64,000 bases of DNA from Paraburkholderia sp. BL9I2N2 (GCF_004339745.1 NZ_SMGP01000001.1:2108001-2172000), one strand, 5' to 3'. Positions 1-8,714 are shown, numbered from the stretch's first letter. Notes: generated by a model not told the origin, from the letters alone. A program made the numbers and translations.

Positions 1-875
1 AGCTGATAGAGGTTGGTCAGGAGCAGCGACACATACGAGGACATGCCGACGAAACCACCGAACGTAATGCTGTACACCAGCATGATCGCCCACGTGTCAC
101 GCTCGGCCAGCACCGCGCGATAGCGCTTGGGCAACACCGCGATCGCGAGCAGTGCACCGATCACCGGCAACAGCAGCACACCCGTCTTGCCGGAGCCGAA
201 CATGCCGGCTTCGACCAGCAGCACCAGCACGATCAATCCGACCAGCGTCACCGCGAAGCTGCCGAATGCGCGCAGCACGCTGCCGGTTTTCACGCCGGAA
301 TCGTTGGCCCAGAAATACAACGTGATCGCGGCAATCGCGAGCAACGGCAGTGCGCCGCCGGCCGCCATCTGCCAGCCAAAGTGCGTGGCCAGTTGCGGGA
401 ACAGGAAGCCGTCGAGCACCGCGCCGATATTGCCGGCTGCGGCGAGACCCAACACGAGGCCCTGCACCTTCGGCGGATAGTTGCTGCCCGCCATCGGCAG
501 CGCCACGGCGAAACTGGCACCGCCGACGCCGAGAAATACGCCGAGCACCAGCAGCACCGTGTACGACGGCACGGACGGCATCAACGGCAACACGATCGTC
601 GGCACCGCCGACAGCAGCACGCCCATCAGCGCAATGCGCTTGCCGTGCGCGGATTGATACAGGTTGCCGAGCGTCACGCGCAGAATCGCGGCCGAGAGCA
701 CCGGCACCGCGACCAGCAAACCTTGTTGCGCGGGCGTCATCGCGATGCTCTTGCTGATGAATGGCGCGAGCGGTCCATACAGGACCCAGACGGTAAAGCC
801 AGTGTCGAAATAGAGGAAACACGCCACTAGCGCGCGCCAGTCCCCACTCTTTAGGGAGCTCATCACGTTTTTCAT
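1..875 (-). CDS. Nitrate/nitrite MFS transporter (3' end outside window)
   Basis: Major facilitator protein of the NarK/NasA nitrate-nitrite transporter type; it would import nitrate for the assimilatory reductase encoded just upstream. The first about 291 codons are in the window. I read them from the minus strand: the start is MKNVMSSLKSGDWRALVACF, followed by the NarK-like stretch YFDTGFTVWVLYGPLAPF. Several hydrophobic helices follow, as does a glycine-rich helix (GVFLGVGGASFAVALPMAG) that matches the nitrate-signature region of the family. A Shine-Dalgarno GAGGATAT precedes the ATG. It is the last visible gene of the nirB-nirD-nitrate reductase unit, about 200 nt after the reductase stop. 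The reading frame runs off the left edge, so the C-terminal helices cannot be judged. Confidence 0.9.
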   Translation of the reverse strand, partial: MKNVMSSLKSGDWRALVACFLYFDTGFTVWVLYGPLAPFISKSIAMTPAQQGLLVAVPVLSAAILRVTLGNLYQSAHGKRIALMGVLLSAVPTIVLPLMPSVPSYTVLLVLGVFLGVGGASFAVALPMAGSNYPPKVQGLVLGLAAAGNIGAVLDGFLFPQLATHFGWQMAAGGALPLLAIAAITLYFWANDSGVKTGSVLRAFGSFAVTLVGLIVLVLLVEAGMFGSGKTGVLLLPVIGALLAIAVLPKRYRAVLAERDTWAIMLVYSITFGGFVGMSSYVSLLLTNLYQ

Positions 876-921
876 CAGATATCCTCACAAAACTGATTTT
901 TCGACTATCCGGCAGATCGCG

Positions 922-972
922 CTACGCGCCACGCACCGGAATGATCACGATGTTGAAAACCGGCATAAACAT
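922..972 (-). CDS. Possible 16-residue ORF between nitrate reductase and transporter
   Basis: A 17-codon ORF (MFMPVFNIVIIPVRGA, then TAG) lies in the 200-nt gap between the reductase stop and the transporter start. A perfect GGAGG sits 4 nt before its ATG, stronger than the ribosome site of the reductase itself. The product would be short and hydrophobic, with no recognised family. It could be a translated leader or coupling peptide for the transporter, or a chance ORF behind a GGAGG. Only the ribosome site supports it. Confidence 0.3.
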   Translation of the reverse strand: MFMPVFNIVIIPVRGA

Positions 973-1075
973 GCAACCTCCATGCCATGTGGCTCCGTCT
1001 TTTGAAGCTGTACTGCGTACTCTTTGAAACCTTGAAGCGGCGAGCGTGTTCGTCGCGCTGACAACCCCGCGGCCA

Positions 1076-4000
1076 TCAATAAACGTCGCGTGCGTAGCGC
1101 TTTTCCTGCGCGAGACGGTTCACGTAGTCGAGGGCTTTTTCATCGCTCATGCCGCCGTGCTGCGCCACCACCTCCTTGAGCGCCGCGTCGACATCCTTCG
1201 CCATCCGGTTGGCGTCGCCGCATACGTAGAAATGCGCACCGTCTTCGAGCCATGACCACAATTGCGCACCCTGCTCGCGCATTCGGTCCTGCACATAGAC
1301 CTTGTCCGCCTGATCGCGCGAGAACGCGACATCGAGCCGGTTCAGCACGCCGCTGTCGCGCATCGATTCGAGTTCGTCGCGATAGTAGAAATCCGAGGCA
1401 GCGTGCTGCTCGCCGAAGAAGAGCCAGTTGCGCCCCGTGTCGCCGCGTGCACGCCGCTCGTGCAGAAAGCCGCGAAACGGTGCAACGCCGGTGCCGGGAC
1501 CGACCATGATCATCGGCGTGTCCGAACCATGAGGAGGACGAAAGTGTGCGGACTTCTGCACGAACACGGGCACGTTGACATCGCCCGCACGGTCGGCGAG
1601 AAACGTCGACGACACGCCTTTGCGATGACGCCGGCCATTGCTGTAGCGCACCGCGGCAACGGTCAGATGAACTTCGCCCGTGTGCGCCTTCGGGCTCGAC
1701 GCAATCGAATACAGACGCGGCTGCAAACGCTTGAGCAGGCCGGTCAATTCGGCTGCCGTGAGGCTCACTGGAAATTCATGCAAAACGTCGGCGATCTGCT
1801 GGCCCCACAACCATTGCTTGAGATCGGCCTTGCGCTCGGGCGACAGCAGATCGCGCAACGCCCCGTTGTTGCTGCGCGCGGCGACGAACGCGAGCAGATC
1901 CGGATTCGGGCGCGCGATCTCGTAGTGCTTGCCGAGTGCGTCGGCAAGACGCATCTCGCCGACGCCTGACACGTTCACCGCGGCATCCGCGTTCACGCCG
2001 CTCAGCGCGATCAATTCGTCGACCAGTTCCGGGCAGTTGCTCGGCCATACGCCGAGCGCATCGCCTGCTTCGTATTCGAGTCCCGAATCGCGTGTGCTCA
2101 GCGAAAAGTAGCGCGTGTCTTTCGCCGCGCCCGGCTTGTTCAGGCGCAGATTGCTAACGAGCCGCGACGCGGCCGGCCGCGTTTTGGTCGGCACCGTGCC
2201 CGGCACCACCGCGTTGATCATGCCGCCCGGCGGCACGGCATACAGCGCGGCATCCTCTTCCTTGATACGCACGACGATGCGTTCGAGCCACGCGTCCGCG
2301 CTCTGCTGATACTCGCCATCGCAATCGACGCGCTCCATCAAACGCAGCGCGCCCCGCTCGGCGAGCCGCTCATCGAGGCGGCGGCCGTGGCCGCAGAACT
2401 GGTCGTAGTTGCGATCGCCCAGAGCGAGCACCGCGAAGCGCACGCCGTCGAGCCGCGGCGCGCTTTCGCCGCTCAATTGCGTCCATAGACTTTGTGCGTT
2501 GTCGGGTGGATCGCCGTCGCCGAACGTGCTCGTCATCAGCAACACGTATTGGGCTTTGGCAAGCGTCGAAGCTTGATAGTCCGCCATGCACGACGTGCGG
2601 ATTTCAAAGCCCGACTCCATTAGCCGCGTGGCATAGGCTTCGGTCAGCGACTCGGTGTTGCCGGTTTGCGAGGCCCACAGTAACGTGACCTTCGGCCGCG
2701 CTCGCACGATGCGCACACCGGATGCGTGCGAAGCTTCGGCATGCGACGCCGCAACTGCAGTGGCGGGCGTAGTCGCGCTGCGGCTATAGAGACCGGCCAA
2801 CAAACCATCCACGTAAAGACGGCTCGTCGTATCGAACGGCGCGTTGCCTGGCAGAACCGGCACGCGGTCGATGCCTTGCGCTTCCGCCGAGCGCAGTCCA
2901 TTCACGAAGCCGGCCAGATAGACACGCTCCTGATCGGTGAACGAAGGCGCGGGTGTCGACGGCACCTGCAACAGGCTGGTGAGTGCATCGATACGGGGCA
3001 TATCCAGATCCTCGGCGCTTGCCGATACGGTGTTGGCCGGCGCCACGCTCGCGGCAACCGCAACGGATGCATCGGTCAACAATGCGTCGTCGTCATTCAG
3101 GAAAGACTCGACGCGCTCGGGCGCCACCGGGTTCAGCGCGACCGCGCAGAACTTGAGTTCGGGCTGCTGCGAGACCGGGTCGATGGCGTCGCTCGTCACC
3201 GCGTTGATGCACAGGTCGTCGCCGAATACGTCGTTCCAGTGCATCGGTGCAAAACAGTTGCCCGCGCTCACGCGTTCAGTCACGACAGCCGGCAAGACCG
3301 TGCGGCCGCGGCGCGAACGAATCTCCACCGGGTCTTTTGCCTTGATGCCGAGCGTGGCCGCATCTTCGGGATGAATCTCGACGAACGGGCCCGGGTTCAG
3401 CTTGTTGAGCATCGCGACCTTGCCGGTCTTGGTCATCGTGTGCCATTGATGCTGCAAGCGGCCCGTATTCAGCACGATCGGGAATTCACGATCCGGCAGT
3501 TCAGCCGGCGCCGCGTAGTCGCGCGCGAAGAACGCTGCCTTGCCGCTCGCGGTTGGAAACACGAACGGCGGACGGCTGCCGTCCGGCCGTTCCTTGAGCG
3601 CTTGACTCACACCGTCGTTGATATAGCGAACCGGATTGCGATCGGCCGAATCATCCGATGCAAGCGGCCATTGCAACGGCGTTTCTTTCAGGCGGCGATG
3701 GCTCGCGCCGCGCAGGTCGTAGCCGGTCTTCGGATTCGACGCGCGGGTGATTTCCGCAAAGACTTCCTCGGCGCTCGCATAAGTGAAGGCATCGGCAAAC
3801 CCCATTTCACACGCGACGCGCGCGATGATCTGCCAATCCGGCAACGCGGCGCCCGGCGGCTCGATGCCCTTTTGCATCAGCGTGAGATTGCGCTCGGAGT
3901 TGATCATCACGCCTTCGGCCTCGGCCCACAGCGCGCCAGGAAGAAGCACGTCGGCGTAGCGGTTGGTCTCGGTATCGAGGTACGCATCCTGCGCAATCAC

Positions 4001-5272
4001 GAGTTGCGCCGCGCTCAATCCGTCGATCACGTTCTGACGATTCGCCACGCTCGCCACCGGATTCGTGCAGATGATCCAGCACGCCTTGATCTCACCCGCC
4101 GCCATGCGCGCGAACATATCGATCGTGCCGTTGCCGACCTGCGGCTTGAGCGAGCCCGTCGGAATGCGCCACAGGTCTTCGATAAACGCGCGGTCTTCTT
4201 CGACCAGCACCGAACGCTGCCCCGGCAAGCCCGCCCCCATGTAACCCATCTCGCGGCCGCCCATCGCATTGGGCTGGCCCGTCAGCGAAAACGGGCCGCT
4301 GCCGCGCCGGCAAATCTTGCCCGTCGCCAGATGCAGGTTGCAGATCGCGTTGGTGTGCCACGTGCCGTGCGTGCTTTGATTCAGACCCATGGTCCAGCAA
4401 CTGATCCACTCTTTGGCGCTGCCGATCATGCGTGCGGCCTCGCGGATATCCTCGACGGCGAGGCCGGTGATCCACGCGACGTGCTCCGGCGTGTAGTCGG
4501 CGAGAAACGCGGGCATCGCGTCCCACCCTTCGGTCGCCTCGGCGATGAATGCGGCATCCGTATGGCCGTTTTCGTGCAGCAGATGCAGCAGGCCGTTGAG
4601 CAACGCGAGATCGGTGCCCGGCTTGATCTGCATGAAGAGATCGGCCTTCTCCGCGGTCGTGTTGCGGCGCGGATCGACGACGATCAGCTTGGCGCCGGCC
4701 TTCACGCGATCCATCATGCGCAGGAACAGAATCGGGTGACAGTCGGCCATATTCGCGCCGATCACGAAGAACAGGTCGGCGTGGTCGATGTCTTCGTACG
4801 ATCCCGGCGGGCCGTCCGCGCCGAGCGACAGTTTGTAGCCGCTGCCCGCGCTCGCCATGCACAGGCGCGAATTCGATTCGATGTTATTGGTACCGACAAA
4901 GCCCTTGGCGAGCTTGTTGACGAGGTACTGCGCTTCGATCGACATCTGCCCGGAGACGTAGAACGACAGCGCGTCCGGCCCGTGCTCATCGAGCAGGCCG
5001 CGCAGACGCGCCGCCGTAGTGCTGATCGCCTGCGCCATCGGCAGCGGCGCCGGGTCCTGGCCGCGCGCGTGACGCACGAATGCGTCTTCGAGACGTCCCG
5101 ACTTGCGCAACGCGACATGCGCCGACTGCCCTTTCGTGCACAGCCGTCCGAAGTTGGCCGGATGCTCCTTGTCGCCGGAGATTTTCACGACCTGGCCGTC
5201 CTCGACGTGCAGCACCATGCCGCAGCCAACGCCGCAGTAAGGGCACACGGTTTTTACGCTAGTGGAGGACAT
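1076..5272 (-). CDS. nasA: Assimilatory nitrate reductase fused to a CysJ-type diflavin reductase
   Basis: Predicted to reduce nitrate to nitrite in the cytoplasm with electrons from NADPH carried on the same 1398-residue chain. The N-terminal part (about 1-720) is a molybdopterin oxidoreductase of the NasA type with a [4Fe-4S] motif, C10-x2-C13-x3-C17 and C45 in GRLC. A linker leads to a flavodoxin domain starting near residue 857 (LLWASQTGNTESL, then TFGDGDPPDNA and LALGDRNYDQFC). The C-terminal third is an FAD/NADPH module (RLYSIASSP, GVSSTFLADR, MVGPGTGVAPFRGFL, ending YARDVY) as in sulfite reductase CysJ. I chose the ATG at 5272 because CPYCGVGC follows it at once; the 31 upstream in-frame residues look non-coding. 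It begins 43 nt after nirD. The same fusion is annotated in other Burkholderiales. Confidence 0.95.
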   Translation of the reverse strand: MSSTSVKTVCPYCGVGCGMVLHVEDGQVVKISGDKEHPANFGRLCTKGQSAHVALRKSGRLEDAFVRHARGQDPAPLPMAQAISTTAARLRGLLDEHGPDALSFYVSGQMSIEAQYLVNKLAKGFVGTNNIESNSRLCMASAGSGYKLSLGADGPPGSYEDIDHADLFFVIGANMADCHPILFLRMMDRVKAGAKLIVVDPRRNTTAEKADLFMQIKPGTDLALLNGLLHLLHENGHTDAAFIAEATEGWDAMPAFLADYTPEHVAWITGLAVEDIREAARMIGSAKEWISCWTMGLNQSTHGTWHTNAICNLHLATGKICRRGSGPFSLTGQPNAMGGREMGYMGAGLPGQRSVLVEEDRAFIEDLWRIPTGSLKPQVGNGTIDMFARMAAGEIKACWIICTNPVASVANRQNVIDGLSAAQLVIAQDAYLDTETNRYADVLLPGALWAEAEGVMINSERNLTLMQKGIEPPGAALPDWQIIARVACEMGFADAFTYASAEEVFAEITRASNPKTGYDLRGASHRRLKETPLQWPLASDDSADRNPVRYINDGVSQALKERPDGSRPPFVFPTASGKAAFFARDYAAPAELPDREFPIVLNTGRLQHQWHTMTKTGKVAMLNKLNPGPFVEIHPEDAATLGIKAKDPVEIRSRRGRTVLPAVVTERVSAGNCFAPMHWNDVFGDDLCINAVTSDAIDPVSQQPELKFCAVALNPVAPERVESFLNDDDALLTDASVAVAASVAPANTVSASAEDLDMPRIDALTSLLQVPSTPAPSFTDQERVYLAGFVNGLRSAEAQGIDRVPVLPGNAPFDTTSRLYVDGLLAGLYSRSATTPATAVAASHAEASHASGVRIVRARPKVTLLWASQTGNTESLTEAYATRLMESGFEIRTSCMADYQASTLAKAQYVLLMTSTFGDGDPPDNAQSLWTQLSGESAPRLDGVRFAVLALGDRNYDQFCGHGRRLDERLAERGALRLMERVDCDGEYQQSADAWLERIVVRIKEEDAALYAVPPGGMINAVVPGTVPTKTRPAASRLVSNLRLNKPGAAKDTRYFSLSTRDSGLEYEAGDALGVWPSNCPELVDELIALSGVNADAAVNVSGVGEMRLADALGKHYEIARPNPDLLAFVAARSNNGALRDLLSPERKADLKQWLWGQQIADVLHEFPVSLTAAELTGLLKRLQPRLYSIASSPKAHTGEVHLTVAAVRYSNGRRHRKGVSSTFLADRAGDVNVPVFVQKSAHFRPPHGSDTPMIMVGPGTGVAPFRGFLHERRARGDTGRNWLFFGEQHAASDFYYRDELESMRDSGVLNRLDVAFSRDQADKVYVQDRMREQGAQLWSWLEDGAHFYVCGDANRMAKDVDAALKEVVAQHGGMSDEKALDYVNRLAQEKRYARDVY

Positions 5273-5315
5273 GGCGGGCAACGTCGTTCGAAAAGGTTTC
5301 AGACAAATCGGCGGC

Positions 5316-5669
5316 TCAAACCGCGACCCACACGTGGCCGTCTTCCACGCGCGCGGCGAACGCACCGACGGAATGCGCCGGTGTTTCGAGGCACTCGCCA
5401 GTGCGCAGATCGAAGTGATGCTTGTAGATCGGCGAGGCCACCACGATCCGTTCGCCGAGGCTGCCGATCAATCCGCGCGAGAGCACCGCCGCCTGCGAGC
5501 CCGGATCGAAGTTCTCGATCGCGTACACGATGCTGTCCGCGTCGCCCTTGTTCACGTGAAAAACCGCGACCTGTTCGCCGTTGACGAGCGCGCAAACACC
5601 CGTGTTGGGCACGATGTCGTCGAGCGGGCAAACCGGCGTCCAGGCGCGTGGCAGGCGATCGTTGTTCAT
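5316..5669 (-). CDS. nirD: Nitrite reductase (NADH) small subunit
   Basis: Small Rieske-like subunit of the cytoplasmic assimilatory nitrite reductase; it assists NirB. The 117-residue product has the NirD fold signature TGVCALVNGEQVAVFHV, then AIENFDPGSQAAVLSRG and ASPIYKHHFDLRTGECLE. As in other NirD proteins, the Rieske cluster cysteines are missing: only one Cys-Pro (VCPLDD), one GVCAL and one GECLE are seen. I place the start at MNNDRLPRAW, with 12 upstream in-frame residues left out. It starts 32 nt after the nirB stop and precedes the nitrate reductase, so the three genes probably share one message. Confidence 0.95.
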   Translation of the reverse strand: MNNDRLPRAWTPVCPLDDIVPNTGVCALVNGEQVAVFHVNKGDADSIVYAIENFDPGSQAAVLSRGLIGSLGERIVVASPIYKHHFDLRTGECLETPAHSVGAFAARVEDGHVWVAV

Positions 5670-5701
5670 GACGGAAGTCCTCGGTGAATGGTGCGGTTCA
5701 A

Positions 5702-8242
5702 TCAAACGGTTTCAACGACAACAGGAATCGCGGCGAGCTTCGAGCGCCGCTCGGCGAGCGTGGCCGGCCGGATCTGGCCACGCTCCTCGACGAAGGCGAC
5801 GTTGCTGTCCGACTCGCCGCTGTTGACGAAATGACGGAAGCGCTTGCGCGTTTCGGAATCGGTGACGGCCTTCTTCCATTCGCATTCGTAGGTGTCGACC
5901 ACGTGCTGCATCTCCGACTCGAGTTCACCGGCCACGCCAAGCCGATCGTTGACGACCACGTCGATCAGATAGTCGAGGCCGCCTTCGAGGTTCTCGCGCC
6001 ACACGCTGGTGCGTTGCAGACGGTCGGCGGTGCGCACGTAGAACATCAGGAAGCGGTCGATGTAGCGCACCAGCGTCTCCTTATCGAGGTCCGACGCGAG
6101 CAGTTCGGCGTGGCGCGGTTTCATGCCGCCGTTGCCGCATACATAGAGATTCCAGCCCTTCTCGGTCGCGATGATGCCGACGTCCTTGCCCTGCGCTTCC
6201 GCGCATTCGCGGGTGCAGCCCGACACGCCGAATTTGATCTTGTGCGGGGTACGCAGGCCCTTGTAGCGGTTTTCGATCTCGACCGCGAGACCCACCGAAT
6301 CGCCGACGCCGTAGCGGCACCACGTCGAGCCGACACACGACTTCACGGTGCGCAGCGACTTGCCGTAGGCGTGGCCGGATTCGAAACCGGCGGCGATCAG
6401 TTCTTCCCAGATGAGCGGCAATTGCTCGACACGCGCACCGAACAGATCGACGCGCTGACCGCCGGTGATCTTCGTGTAGAGGCCGTATTTCTTGGCGACC
6501 TGGCCGACCGCGATCAAACCGTCGGGCGTGACTTCGCCGCCCGCCATGCGCGGCACGACCGAATAGGTGCCATCGCGTTGAATGTTGGCGAGGTAGTAGT
6601 CGTTGGTGTCCTGCAGCGAGGCATGCTCCTTCTTCAGCACGAACTCGTTCCAGCACGACGCGAGAACGCTCGCCACCACCGGCTTGCAGATATCGCAGCC
6701 GAGGCCGTGACCGTGCTTCGCGAGCAATTCGCCGAAGCTGCGCACGCCTTCCACGCGCACGATGTGATACAGCTCCTGGCGCGAATACGCGAAGTGTTCG
6801 CAGACGTGATTGTTGACCGCGAGCCCCTGCTTCTTCATCTCGGCCTTCATCACCTGCGTGACGAGCGGCACGCAACCGCCGCACGACGTGCCGGCGCTGG
6901 TCGCGCACTTGAGCGCGCCGATGTCGGCGGCGCCCGCGCACACGGCGGCGCACAGGTCGGCCTTCGAGACGTTGTTGCACGAACAGATCTGCGCTGAAGC
7001 GGGTAAGGCATCGACGCCGAGCGCAGGCTTCGCGTTGCCGTCCGCTTGCGGCAGGATCAGGAATTCAGGCGATGCCGGCAATTCGATGCGGTTCAGCATC
7101 ATCTGCAATAGCGTCCCGTATTCGCCGGCGTCGCCCACCATCACGCCGCCGAGCAGATATTTGCCGCACTCGGACACCACCAGCTTCTTGTAGACCTGCT
7201 TGCGTTCGTCGCTGAACTGGTAGGCGCGGCTGCCTGGCGTGTTGCCGTGCGCGTCTCCGATGCTCGCCACGTCCACGCCCATCAGCTTGAGCTTGGTGCT
7301 CATGTCGGCGCCGGCGAATTCGGCCGTATCACCGAGCAATTGCTTCGCCACCGTGCGGGCCATGTCGTAGCCCGGCGCCACGAGGCCGAACAGTTGGCCG
7401 TTCCACAGCGCGCATTCGCCGATCGCATAGACGTGCGGATCGCTGGTGCGGCACGCGTTGTCGATCACGATGCCACCGCGCGGGCCGAGCGCCAGGCCGC
7501 TGTCGCGAGCCAGATCGTCACGCGGACGGATGCCCGCGGAGAACACGATCATGTCGGTGTCGAGGTGGCTGCCGTCCGCGAATTGCATGCGGTGCGTGCC
7601 CGCTTCGCCGTCGACGATCGCTGTGGTGTTCTTCTGCGTGTGCACCGTGACGCCCAGTTCTTCGATCTTGGTACGCAGCACGCGGCCACCGCCATCGTCC
7701 ACCTGTACGGCCATCAGACGCGGCGCGAATTCGACCACGTGCGTTTGCAGACCCATGTCGCGCAGCGCCTTCGCGCATTCGAGACCGAGCAGTCCGCCGC
7801 CGACCACCGTGCCTGTCTTCGAACGCGCGCCGCATTCGCGCATCGCTTCGAGGTCGTCGATGGTTCGGTACACGAAGCAATCGGCGCGCTCACGGCCTTG
7901 CACCGGCGGCACGAACGGATAGGAGCCGGTCGCGAAGACCAGCTTGTCGTAAGCCAACGTTTCGCCCGTCGATACCGTCACGGTGCGCGCATCGCGATCG
8001 ATCGCCACAGCCTTCGCGTTCAGCTTGAGCAAAACGTTCTGGCGTTCGAAGAAACCCGGCTCGACCAGCGACAGATCGTCCGCCGTCTTGCCCGCGAAAA
8101 ACTCGGACAGGTGCACGCGGTCGTAGGCCGGACGCGATTCTTCGCACAGCACCGTGATGTCGAGACCGTGCGCGGCGTCTTGTGCGAGGCACTCGATCAG
8201 TTTGTGACCGACCATCCCGTGACCGATAACGATGATTTTCAT
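5702..8242 (-). CDS. nirB: Nitrite reductase (NAD(P)H) large subunit
   Basis: Reduces nitrite to ammonium with six electrons from NAD(P)H, using FAD, iron-sulfur and siroheme centres. The 846-residue product starts MKIIVIGHGMVGHKLIE (FAD-binding GxGxxG). Next come the NAD-binding GTVVGGGLLGLECAKAL and a BFD-type [2Fe-2S] region near residues 418-455 (ICSCNNVSKADLC, then TSCGGC). The siroheme/[4Fe-4S] ligands lie near 634-680: SCVGSTWC (C-x5-C) and GCTRECAE (C-x3-C). GAGGAAA precedes the ATG at 8242; the 65 in-frame codons upstream overlap the leader terminator and are not coding. First gene of the nitrate operon, divergent from cobA, and apparently controlled by a sigma-54 promoter and a leader attenuator. 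Confidence 0.97.
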   Translation of the reverse strand: MKIIVIGHGMVGHKLIECLAQDAAHGLDITVLCEESRPAYDRVHLSEFFAGKTADDLSLVEPGFFERQNVLLKLNAKAVAIDRDARTVTVSTGETLAYDKLVFATGSYPFVPPVQGRERADCFVYRTIDDLEAMRECGARSKTGTVVGGGLLGLECAKALRDMGLQTHVVEFAPRLMAVQVDDGGGRVLRTKIEELGVTVHTQKNTTAIVDGEAGTHRMQFADGSHLDTDMIVFSAGIRPRDDLARDSGLALGPRGGIVIDNACRTSDPHVYAIGECALWNGQLFGLVAPGYDMARTVAKQLLGDTAEFAGADMSTKLKLMGVDVASIGDAHGNTPGSRAYQFSDERKQVYKKLVVSECGKYLLGGVMVGDAGEYGTLLQMMLNRIELPASPEFLILPQADGNAKPALGVDALPASAQICSCNNVSKADLCAAVCAGAADIGALKCATSAGTSCGGCVPLVTQVMKAEMKKQGLAVNNHVCEHFAYSRQELYHIVRVEGVRSFGELLAKHGHGLGCDICKPVVASVLASCWNEFVLKKEHASLQDTNDYYLANIQRDGTYSVVPRMAGGEVTPDGLIAVGQVAKKYGLYTKITGGQRVDLFGARVEQLPLIWEELIAAGFESGHAYGKSLRTVKSCVGSTWCRYGVGDSVGLAVEIENRYKGLRTPHKIKFGVSGCTRECAEAQGKDVGIIATEKGWNLYVCGNGGMKPRHAELLASDLDKETLVRYIDRFLMFYVRTADRLQRTSVWRENLEGGLDYLIDVVVNDRLGVAGELESEMQHVVDTYECEWKKAVTDSETRKRFRHFVNSGESDSNVAFVEERGQIRPATLAERRSKLAAIPVVVETV

Positions 8243-8311
8243 GACCGCGGTTTCCTCAATGTGCTGGGTTGCGTGCAACGCCGTATGGCATGGGGCGAAA
8301 ACGAATTCCGG

Positions 8312-8368
8312 AAATAAAAAACGGCGTCCCGCGAACCCAGTCGATGACTGAATTCGGGGGACGCCGTT
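8312..8368 (-). terminator. Intrinsic terminator in the nirB leader (attenuator)
   Basis: On the minus strand a stem of about 24 bp (arms 8346-8368 and 8320-8342, loop ATC, one C-C mismatch and two G-T pairs) is followed by six T, then ATTT. It lies 78 nt upstream of the nirB ATG, inside the transcript expected from the promoter at 8445-8461. It should therefore stop transcription before nirB unless it is prevented from folding. Its 5' arm overlaps the hexaloop hairpin at 8359-8372. Confidence 0.9.
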
Positions 8369-8434
8369 GTCCTGACCTGTCCTGCAGCGAGTACTTTGTG
8401 TTGCACGCGCGCCGGATCCACGTTGATCCGATGG
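8320..8434 (-). promoter_or_regulatory. ANTAR-type (NasT/NasR) antitermination leader of nirB
   Basis: Two hairpins with six-base loops precede the terminator. P1 (8430-8413) has arms CGGATC/GATCCG and loop AACGTG. P2 (8372-8359) has arms GGAC/GTCC and loop AACGGC. Both loops have A at position 1 and G at position 4, the conserved bases of ANTAR-domain RNA targets. The hairpins are 40 nt apart. P2 uses the bases that start the terminator stem, so the two folds exclude each other. The predicted RNA start (about 8434) is only a few bases before P1. The protein partner (NasT, with sensor NasS, or NasR) is not in the window. Confidence 0.8.
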
Positions 8435-8444
8435 CAAGGCTTAA

Positions 8445-8461
8445 TGCAAAGCCTGTGCCAG
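8445..8461 (-). promoter_or_regulatory. Sigma-54 promoter of nirB
   Basis: The minus strand reads C TGGCACA GGCT TTGC A, a full match to the -24/-12 consensus YTGGCACR-N4-TTGCW with correct spacing (GG at 8459-8458, GC at 8447-8446). Transcription should start near 8434, just ahead of leader hairpin P1. A sigma-54 promoter fits nitrogen-controlled nitrite reductase genes. Confidence 0.8.
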
Positions 8462-8561
8462 TTGCGGAAAATACCCGCAAAGAGGCCGTGGCACGGGGCT
8501 TTGCGGCCCATGGCACAGCTGCGCGGTGCAGCGCACGCGCGACGCGTTTTGATGCAGCGAG

Positions 8562-8576
8562 GCACATGGATGGTGC
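8562..8576. promoter_or_regulatory. NtrC-type activator site 1
   Basis: GCAC-ATGGATG-GTGC, the dyad GCAC-N7-GTGC recognised by NtrC at glnA-type enhancers. It sits about 135 bp upstream of the predicted nirB start and about 146 bp upstream of the predicted cobA start, a usual enhancer distance for both. Confidence 0.6.
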
Positions 8577-8589
8577 GACGCAGCACCCC

Positions 8590-8604
8590 GCACGTGCGAG
8601 GTGC
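8590..8604. promoter_or_regulatory. NtrC-type activator site 2
   Basis: GCAC-GTGCGAG-GTGC, a second GCAC-N7-GTGC dyad whose centre is 28 bp from that of the first. The pair lies midway between the two divergent sigma-54 promoters, so one enhancer could serve both. Confidence 0.55.
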
Positions 8605-8688
8605 GGGCCCGCGAACGGTGCGTGGCGCGACTGTTCAAGGCGTTATTCGCGAGGTGTGGCAAGGCGTGAAGCGCACTTCGTTGATGGA

Positions 8689-8704
8689 TGGCGTAGTCCT
8701 TGCG
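8689..8704 (+). promoter_or_regulatory. Sigma-54 promoter of cobA
   Basis: TGGCGTA-GTCC-TTGCG on the plus strand keeps the TGGC and TTGC blocks at exact -24/-12 spacing (GG 8690-8691, GC 8702-8703). It is weaker than the nirB match because the -24 block lacks CAC. The predicted start near 8715 lies 6 nt before the first leader hairpin, the same relation as on the nirB side. Confidence 0.6.
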
Positions 8705-8714
8705 TAAGCCGTGG

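Noticed and set aside
2726..5584. Very long plus-strand ORF opposite the nitrate reductase
   Set aside because: Arg/His-rich composition typical of an antisense shadow in high-GC DNA, with no domain; the minus-strand reductase explains it.
8489..8504. Another sigma-54-like sequence, TGGCAC then TTTGC
   Set aside because: The GG to GC distance is one base too long for -24/-12 spacing.
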